A program made the translations under genes and the position numbers. Source: an uncultured Myxococcales bacterium (GTDB lineage: Bacteria; Myxococcota; Myxococcia; Myxococcales; Myxococcaceae). From it: a stretch of DNA of 64,000 nucleotides. Below the pieces are notes generated by a model. The model was given only the letters and a program-made list of their open reading frames with translations. It was not told where the DNA came from and did no database searches. The DNA lies in the NCBI GenBank assembly GCA_937980205.1, contig CALJKW010000039.1, forward strand, positions 1-64,000. The letters run 5' to 3'. Below are positions 59,956 to 64,000 of this stretch, one piece after another. Position 1 is the first letter of the stretch, and every line of letters begins with the position of its first letter.

Positions 59956-59977
59956 GATCGTTTGAGGTCAAACGATC
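59956..59977. promoter_or_regulatory. Perfect palindrome upstream of the SulP gene
   Basis: GATCGTTTGA (59956-59965) and TCAAACGATC (59968-59977) are perfectly complementary around GG, 38 bases before the SulP start. No T-run follows, so it looks like a dimeric repressor or activator site rather than a terminator. It could also end the helicase transcript. The two arms make one 22-bp element with no mismatch. Confidence 0.7.
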
Positions 59978-60014
59978 GGAGCGTTACAGTGCAGCGCGAA
60001 GTCCCGCTCTTTGT

Positions 60015-61778
60015 ATGTTTCGCCGCCGGTACCAGGCCGCTCTCTCGCTTTTCCCGAACGTGGCCTTCCGCCCGGCGATCGCCCTGCGCGGCGCCCTGAA
60101 AGAGGGCTACGGCAGGAAGAGCTTCGTCCAGGACCTCACCGCAGGCGTCGTCGTCGGCGTCGTCGCGCTGCCGCTCGCGATGGCGCTGGCGATCAACTCC
60201 GGAGTCCCTCCGCAGCACGGCATCTACACCGCCATCGTCGCCGGCGCGGTCACCGCGCTGCTCGGAGGCTCGCGCACGAACGTGACCGGCCCGACGGCGG
60301 CGTTCATCGTCATCCTCGCGCCGATCTCGTCGCAGTACGGCGTCGGCGGCCTGATGGTCGCGACGGTGATGGCGGGGCTGATCTTGTTCCTCATGGGCCT
60401 CGTCCGGCTGGGGCGGCTCATCGAGTTCATTCCGCACACCGTGACGACCGGCTTCACCGCCGGCATCGCGGTCGTCATCGCCACGACGCAGATCGACAAG
60501 GTGTTCGGCCTCGAAGGGAAGTTCCGCGACCACTGGCTCGATCGCGTGACCGATCTCATCGCGGCCGCGCCCACGGTGAAGTGGCAGGACTTCGGCGTCG
60601 CCGTCGTCACGTTCGGGCTGCTGCTCGTGTGGGCGCGGCTCAAGACGCGCGTGCCGGCGCCGGTCGTCGCGCTGACCGTGGGGACGCTCGCCGGCCTGCT
60701 CTGCTCCGCGCTCGGCGCCCCCGTGTCGACGCTGGCGACGAAGTTCAACGGCATTCCCGCGCTGCCGCCGCTGCCGGTGCTGCCGTGGCACCAGGCCGGG
60801 CCGGGCGGGCAGCCGCTCGCGCTGTCGTTCGAGATGCTGTCGGCGCTGGCTCCGAAGGCGATCGCGATCGCGATGCTCGGGGCGATCGAGTCGCTCTTGT
60901 GCGCGGTCATCGCCGACGGCATGGCCGGGACGAAGCACGACCCCGACGCCGAGCTGATGGCGCAGGGCGTGGGGAACATCGTGGCCCCGTTCTTCGGCGG
61001 CATCGCCGCGACCGGAGCGATCGCGCGCACGGCGACGAACGTGCGGTCGGGCGGGCGGACGCCCGTCGCGGCGATCGCGCACGCGGTGTTCGTGCTCGTG
61101 GCGGTGCTCGCGCTGGCTCCGCTGCTCGGCCACGTGCCGATGGCGTCGATGGCGGCGCTGCTGCTGCTCGTCGCGTGGAACATGAGCGAGGTGCGTCACT
61201 TCGGGCACATCTTGAAGGTCGCGCCGCGCTCGGACGTGCTCGTGCTCGTCATCTGCTTCGGGCTCACCGTGCTGTTCGACATGGTGCTGTCGGTGAGCGT
61301 CGGCGTCCTGCTCGCCGCGCTGCTCTTCATGCGCCGCATGGCCGAGCTCTCGGGCACGAAGCTGGTCGCCGACGTGCACCACGAGCACGGGCCGCTGCCG
61401 AAGGACGTGCTGTTCTACGAGGTCGACGGGCCGCTGTTCTTCGGCGCGGCCCACAAGGCCATGGAGGCGCTGACGGCGGTGAACCAGACCGTGCGCGCGG
61501 TGGTGCTCGATCTCGAGGGCGTTCCCGCCATGGACGTGAGCGGGCTCGTCGCGTTCGAGTCGGCGATCGAGCGCCTGCACGAGCTCGGCGCGTACGTGAT
61601 CGTCGCCGGCGTGCAGCCGCAGCCGCGCGGCGTGCTCGAGAAGAGCGCGCTGCTGCGGCCGCCGCGGACCGTGCTGGTGCAGTCGGTCGACGAGGCGCTG
61701 AAGCTGGCACGCGAGCGGAGCCAGGAGCCCGAGCCTGTCGCGCGGCCGCCCGCCGCCGCAGCGGTCACGCCGCCTTGA
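60015..61778 (+). CDS. SulP family anion transporter (DauA/BicA-like)
   Basis: A 587-aa protein with 10-12 membrane segments in the SLC26/SulP core: GVVVGVVALPLAMALAINSGVPPQHGIYTAIVAG, GSRTNVTGPTAAFIVIL, AIESLLCAVIADGMAGTKHDPDAELMAQGVGN, ATGAIARTATNVRSGG. The C-terminal STAS domain begins about residue 460 (VLFYEVDGPLFFGAA...AVVLDLEGVPAMDVSG). Such carriers move sulfate, bicarbonate or dicarboxylates. The nearby dabA system and sulfur cluster allow either bicarbonate or sulfate. Its end overlaps the convergent plsC gene by 14 bp. Confidence 0.93.
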   Translation: MFRRRYQAALSLFPNVAFRPAIALRGALKEGYGRKSFVQDLTAGVVVGVVALPLAMALAINSGVPPQHGIYTAIVAGAVTALLGGSRTNVTGPTAAFIVILAPISSQYGVGGLMVATVMAGLILFLMGLVRLGRLIEFIPHTVTTGFTAGIAVVIATTQIDKVFGLEGKFRDHWLDRVTDLIAAAPTVKWQDFGVAVVTFGLLLVWARLKTRVPAPVVALTVGTLAGLLCSALGAPVSTLATKFNGIPALPPLPVLPWHQAGPGGQPLALSFEMLSALAPKAIAIAMLGAIESLLCAVIADGMAGTKHDPDAELMAQGVGNIVAPFFGGIAATGAIARTATNVRSGGRTPVAAIAHAVFVLVAVLALAPLLGHVPMASMAALLLLVAWNMSEVRHFGHILKVAPRSDVLVLVICFGLTVLFDMVLSVSVGVLLAALLFMRRMAELSGTKLVADVHHEHGPLPKDVLFYEVDGPLFFGAAHKAMEALTAVNQTVRAVVLDLEGVPAMDVSGLVAFESAIERLHELGAYVIVAGVQPQPRGVLEKSALLRPPRTVLVQSVDEALKLARERSQEPEPVARPPAAAAVTPP

Positions 61779-62529
61779 TGGTGTCGACCGGCGACGGCGC
61801 CCCGCGCAGCTCGGCGAGCGTCGCGATCATCTTGTCGCGCACGTGCTCGCGCATCGCCGCGACGTCGCCGTTGAACTGTTGCGGCTGAATCGGCTCGAGC
61901 ACGCGCACGATCAGATCTCCCGCCGGAGACACGTCGAGCGCGTTCTTCGCCAGCGTCTTGCCGGTGCCGTCGAGGACGATCGGGATCACCGGGCAGCCCT
62001 TCGCGATCGAGAGGCGAAACGCGCCGTCCTTGAACGCTTTGACCTCGTTGTCCTCGCTGCGCGTGCCCTCGGGGAAGAGCAGCACGGGGACTCCGCGGTC
62101 GAGCCAGGCCTCGCAGGCCGCCATCATCTTCGCGATGCTCTCTTTGTCTCCGCGCACGAGCCGCACGTAGCGGTTCAAGCTCATGTTCCAGCCGAGGAAC
62201 GGAGCCCTGAACATGCTCGCCTTGCTGACCCACTTGTACGGCCGGTAGAGCCCGAAGAGGACGAGGATGTCGCCCGACGACTGGTGGTTCGAGACGAGCA
62301 CGGCGGGCCCGCTCCACGGCAGGCGGTCACGGTGCTCGACCCGGAACTTCCAGCCGAGGTTCACGTAGACGTACGTCATCGCCCAGAAGCAGGAATACAG
62401 GTGGAGGACCTTTCCGTTCCTGTCGAACGGCAACGTGATCAGCCAGATCACCGCCGCGCCGAGGAAAAAGAAGGCACTCGAGACCGCAAAGAACGTCCAA
62501 AAGGCGACCTGGTAGAGGCGGCGGAACAT
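61765..62529 (-). CDS. plsC: 1-acyl-sn-glycerol-3-phosphate acyltransferase
   Basis: A 254-aa protein with an N-terminal membrane helix (residues 8-33), block I SNHQSSGDI (His82, Asp87), block II SLNRYVRLVRGDK, block III FPEGTRS and block IV CPVIPIVLDG. It adds the second acyl chain to lysophosphatidic acid. Convergent with SulP, their last 14 bp shared. Start ATG 62529. Confidence 0.94.
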   Translation of the reverse strand: MFRRLYQVAFWTFFAVSSAFFFLGAAVIWLITLPFDRNGKVLHLYSCFWAMTYVYVNLGWKFRVEHRDRLPWSGPAVLVSNHQSSGDILVLFGLYRPYKWVSKASMFRAPFLGWNMSLNRYVRLVRGDKESIAKMMAACEAWLDRGVPVLLFPEGTRSEDNEVKAFKDGAFRLSIAKGCPVIPIVLDGTGKTLAKNALDVSPAGDLIVRVLEPIQPQQFNGDVAAMREHVRDKMIATLAELRGAPSPVDTIKAA

Positions 62530-62547
62530 GCAAGAAGGAGGGCGGAC

Positions 62548-62576
62548 TTGACCTGACTGCCACTCCTCTCGTAAGG
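62548..62576 (+). promoter_or_regulatory. Putative promoter of the rplM-rpsI operon
   Basis: TTGACC (62548-62553), 17-base spacer, GTAAGG (62571-62576). The -35 box is good and the -10 weak. The ribosome-binding site AAGGAG follows about 12 bases upstream of the rplM ATG (62606). Confidence 0.35.
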
Positions 62577-62605
62577 GGTGCCCCCTTTCAAGGAGCTTTT
62601 CAGCA

Positions 62606-63052
62606 ATGTCTCAGAGGACGTACAGCGCCAAGGCGAAGGACATCAAGCGGGCCTGGCACATCGTCGACGTGAGCGACAAGGTGCTCGGACGCGCGGCCTC
62701 GCAGATCGCGACCCTGCTCAAGGGCAAGCACAAGCCGATGTACACGCCGTCGATCGACACCGGCGATCACGTGATCGTGATCAACGCCGCGAAGGTGAAG
62801 GTCACCGGCACCAAGGCCGTGAACAAGCTGTATCACCGGCACGTCGTCGCCGGCTTCCCCGGCGGCCTCAAGACCACCAACTACGAGACGCTGCAGCGTC
62901 GGCACCCCGAGGACATCATCCTCAACGCCGTGCGCCGCATGCTCCCGCGCAACGCGCTCGGGCGGCAGATGATGACCAAGCTCCGCGTTTACGCGGACGA
63001 CAAGCACCCGCACGCGGCGCAGAAGCCGACCGCGAAGACGGTGGAGGCATAA
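62606..63052 (+). CDS. rplM: 50S ribosomal protein L13
   Basis: A 148-aa protein matching L13 throughout: WHIVDVSDKVLGRAASQIATLLKGKHKPMYTP, DTGDHVIVINAAKVKVTG, LYHRHVVAGFPGGLK, AVRRMLPRNALGRQMMTKLRVYA. It is one of the first proteins to bind 23S rRNA. Forms the conserved rplM-rpsI operon with S9, 4 bp away. Confidence 0.98.
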   Translation: MSQRTYSAKAKDIKRAWHIVDVSDKVLGRAASQIATLLKGKHKPMYTPSIDTGDHVIVINAAKVKVTGTKAVNKLYHRHVVAGFPGGLKTTNYETLQRRHPEDIILNAVRRMLPRNALGRQMMTKLRVYADDKHPHAAQKPTAKTVEA

Positions 63053-63056
63053 CGAC

Positions 63057-63458
63057 ATGGCGAAGGCGATGAACGACGGTTTCTACGCGACGGGCCGCCG
63101 CAAGGAGTCCACGGCGCGCGTCTGGCTCAAGGCCGGCAGCGGCAACATGATCATCAACGGCCGTCCGATGGAGGAGTACTTCGGCCGCGCGACCTCGAAG
63201 ATGGTCATCAACCAGGCCCTGCAGGTGCTCGAGCAGATCGGCAAGGTCGACATGACCGTGAACGTCCGCGGCGGCGGGTTGTCCGGTCAGGCCGGCGCCA
63301 TTCGCCACGGCCTCTCCCGCGCGCTCTGCGCCATGAACCCCACCTTCCGGCCCGCCCTCAAGAAGGCCGGCTTCCTCACCCGCGACGCTCGCGTCGTCGA
63401 GCGCAAGAAGAGCGGCCAGCCCGGCGCGCGCAAGCGCTTCCAGTTCAGCAAGCGGTAA
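63057..63458 (+). CDS. rpsI: 30S ribosomal protein S9
   Basis: A 133-aa protein with S9 hallmarks: YATGRRKESTARVWL, GGGLSGQAGAIRHGLSRAL, the basic KKAGFLTRDARVVERKKSGQPGARK and the conserved C-terminal FSKR whose Arg contacts P-site tRNA. Second gene of the rplM-rpsI operon. Confidence 0.98.
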   Translation: MAKAMNDGFYATGRRKESTARVWLKAGSGNMIINGRPMEEYFGRATSKMVINQALQVLEQIGKVDMTVNVRGGGLSGQAGAIRHGLSRALCAMNPTFRPALKKAGFLTRDARVVERKKSGQPGARKRFQFSKR

Positions 63459-63478
63459 TCCGGTTCTTGCTGAATGCG

Positions 63479-63510
63479 AACGGGCTGCCCGGCGACGGGT
63501 GGCCCGTTTT
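63479..63510 (+). terminator. Intrinsic terminator after rpsI
   Basis: A GC-rich hairpin with arms ACGGGC (63480-63485) and GCCCGT (63502-63507), an inner GCCCG/CGGGT stem, and TTTT (63507-63510) at its 3' side. It ends the ribosomal protein operon 21 bases after the stop. From here to the hairpin at 63750 I see no gene; the frames in both directions are unsupported. Confidence 0.8.
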
Positions 63511-63749
63511 GCTTTGCGGGGCGATTCGTTTCATTGGCGCGGTGATGGTTCCTCGCCTGGAGCGAGAGCGTGGAGGGAGGCGGAGTGGCGCAGCCCCACG
63601 GCCTGCTTCGCTGGTGCCGGCGCTCGCGCTGGAGTCCTGGCTGCGGGGAGGACGGCGGCTTCTCTTCGCGTGGTTGCCCGCGCTCACGTGCCAGTCGGTC
63701 GCCGCGACCCCCGCCGTCGGTCACTGCCACGTCGACTTGCTGCGTTTTT

Positions 63750-63800
63750 TCGCGTGCCACGATCCGTCAGCGCCCCCCGCTGACAGATCGTGGCACGCGA
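63750..63800. repeat. Long hairpin at the end of hisS
   Basis: Arms of 23 bases (63750-63772 and 63778-63800) match at 22 of 23 positions around a CCCCC loop; core CGTGCCACGATC. It begins 1 bp after the hisS stop on the minus strand. The T-run TTTTTT (63745-63750) lies on the + strand before it, so read from hisS the hairpin is followed by A residues. It is therefore not a classical U-tract terminator in that direction. Confidence 0.75.
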
Positions 63801-63801
63801 C

Positions 63802-64000
63802 CTACCCGAGCGCCGCCTTGATCGTCTTCGCCAGGTCTTCCCGCTTCACGTCGGACTGCGTGTTCGCTTTGAGGTCCTTCAGCGCCACCGCCCCACGCTC
63901 GCGCTCCTGCTGCGCGTAGATCACCGCGAAGCGGATGCCCACCCGGTCGGCGTACTTCAGCTGCTTCTGCAGCTTCGCCGGCTCCGGCGCCAGCTCGACG
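63802..64000 (-). CDS. hisS: Histidyl-tRNA synthetase, C-terminal fragment (continues outside window)
   Basis: Only the last 65 codons are in the window. They give the end of the HGTP anticodon-binding domain (KLQKQLKYADRVGIRFAVIYAQQERERGAVALKDLK and the terminal ALG), which matches the C-terminus of HisS (KKQ-x-x-x-AD-x-x-G...KDL...Q). It charges tRNA-His. A thiol-free, well-conserved end; the long hairpin follows directly. Confidence 0.85.
   Translation of the reverse strand, partial: VELAPEPAKLQKQLKYADRVGIRFAVIYAQQERERGAVALKDLKANTQSDVKREDLAKTIKAALG

Noticed and set aside
57876..61580. A minus-strand frame of 1234 codons opposite the helicase and SulP genes
   Set aside because: It is composed of Arg, Glu, Asp, His and Val in antisense periodicity and has no motif; the plus-strand genes are beyond doubt.

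Overview
This is a high-GC window (roughly two-thirds G+C, strong GC bias at third codon positions) of bacterial chromosome, almost certainly from the Myxococcota. Pointers are a MYXO-CTERM-type C-terminus, an AgmX/PglI-type protein, several Cys-rich or repeat-bearing lipoproteins, an FHA/Ser-Thr kinase next to an FHA/sigma-54 activator, and a MoxR/VWA pair. I see no IS element, prophage, CRISPR array, rRNA or tRNA. Genes are densely packed, often with 4-bp stop/start overlaps.

Layout. 1-9.1 kb: a membrane-anchored subtilase (5' cut off), a CPBP-family membrane protease, an outer-membrane-like protein and a MoxR ATPase/VWA pair. 9.3-14.2 kb: a secreted trypsin-like protease, a PspA-like coiled coil, a gamma-carbonic anhydrase and small envelope proteins. 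14.2-18.6 kb: a geranylgeranyl-reductase-type flavoprotein and a three-gene operon ending in a tandem (two-copy) ATP-grasp ligase. 18.8-25.4 kb: an NHL-type lipoprotein, the FHA-kinase and FHA-sigma-54 pair, and a P1/DmpA peptidase. 25.4-31.1 kb: a HAD phosphatase, envelope proteins and a LuxR-type two-component system.

31.15-36.43 kb is the most unusual part: a protein-thiocarboxylate sulfur-relay cluster. In order it encodes a cysteine-synthase homologue lacking the PLP lysine, an E1-like ThiF enzyme fused to TusA, a MoaD/CysO-type sulfur carrier masked by a 16-residue tail after its diglycine, an 88-residue protein resembling the missing N-terminal (arginine-finger) helix of the E1, a canonical CysM-type synthase, a JAMM protease (Mec-like), an APS-kinase-like protein and LarE. 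This reads as a variant of the mycobacterial CysO-CysM-Mec route to cysteine, with TusA as the likely sulfur donor and a split E1.

36.5-51.8 kb: a large MYXO-CTERM lipoprotein, a ribbon-helix-helix regulator whose start sits in a palindrome, a murein endopeptidase, TruA, the AgmX-type protein, ClpX, a TatD-lipoprotein operon, a TPR-zincin lipoprotein, an RlmI-type methyltransferase and a frameshifted lipoprotein relic. 51.6-57.85 kb (minus strand): a DabA-type inorganic-carbon pump with two NuoL/M-like membrane subunits, preceded by a protein with thirteen cysteines at exact three-residue spacing. 57.9-64 kb: a UvrD/Rep helicase, a SulP transporter with a perfect palindrome in its upstream region, PlsC, ribosomal proteins L13 and S9, and the 3' end of hisS.
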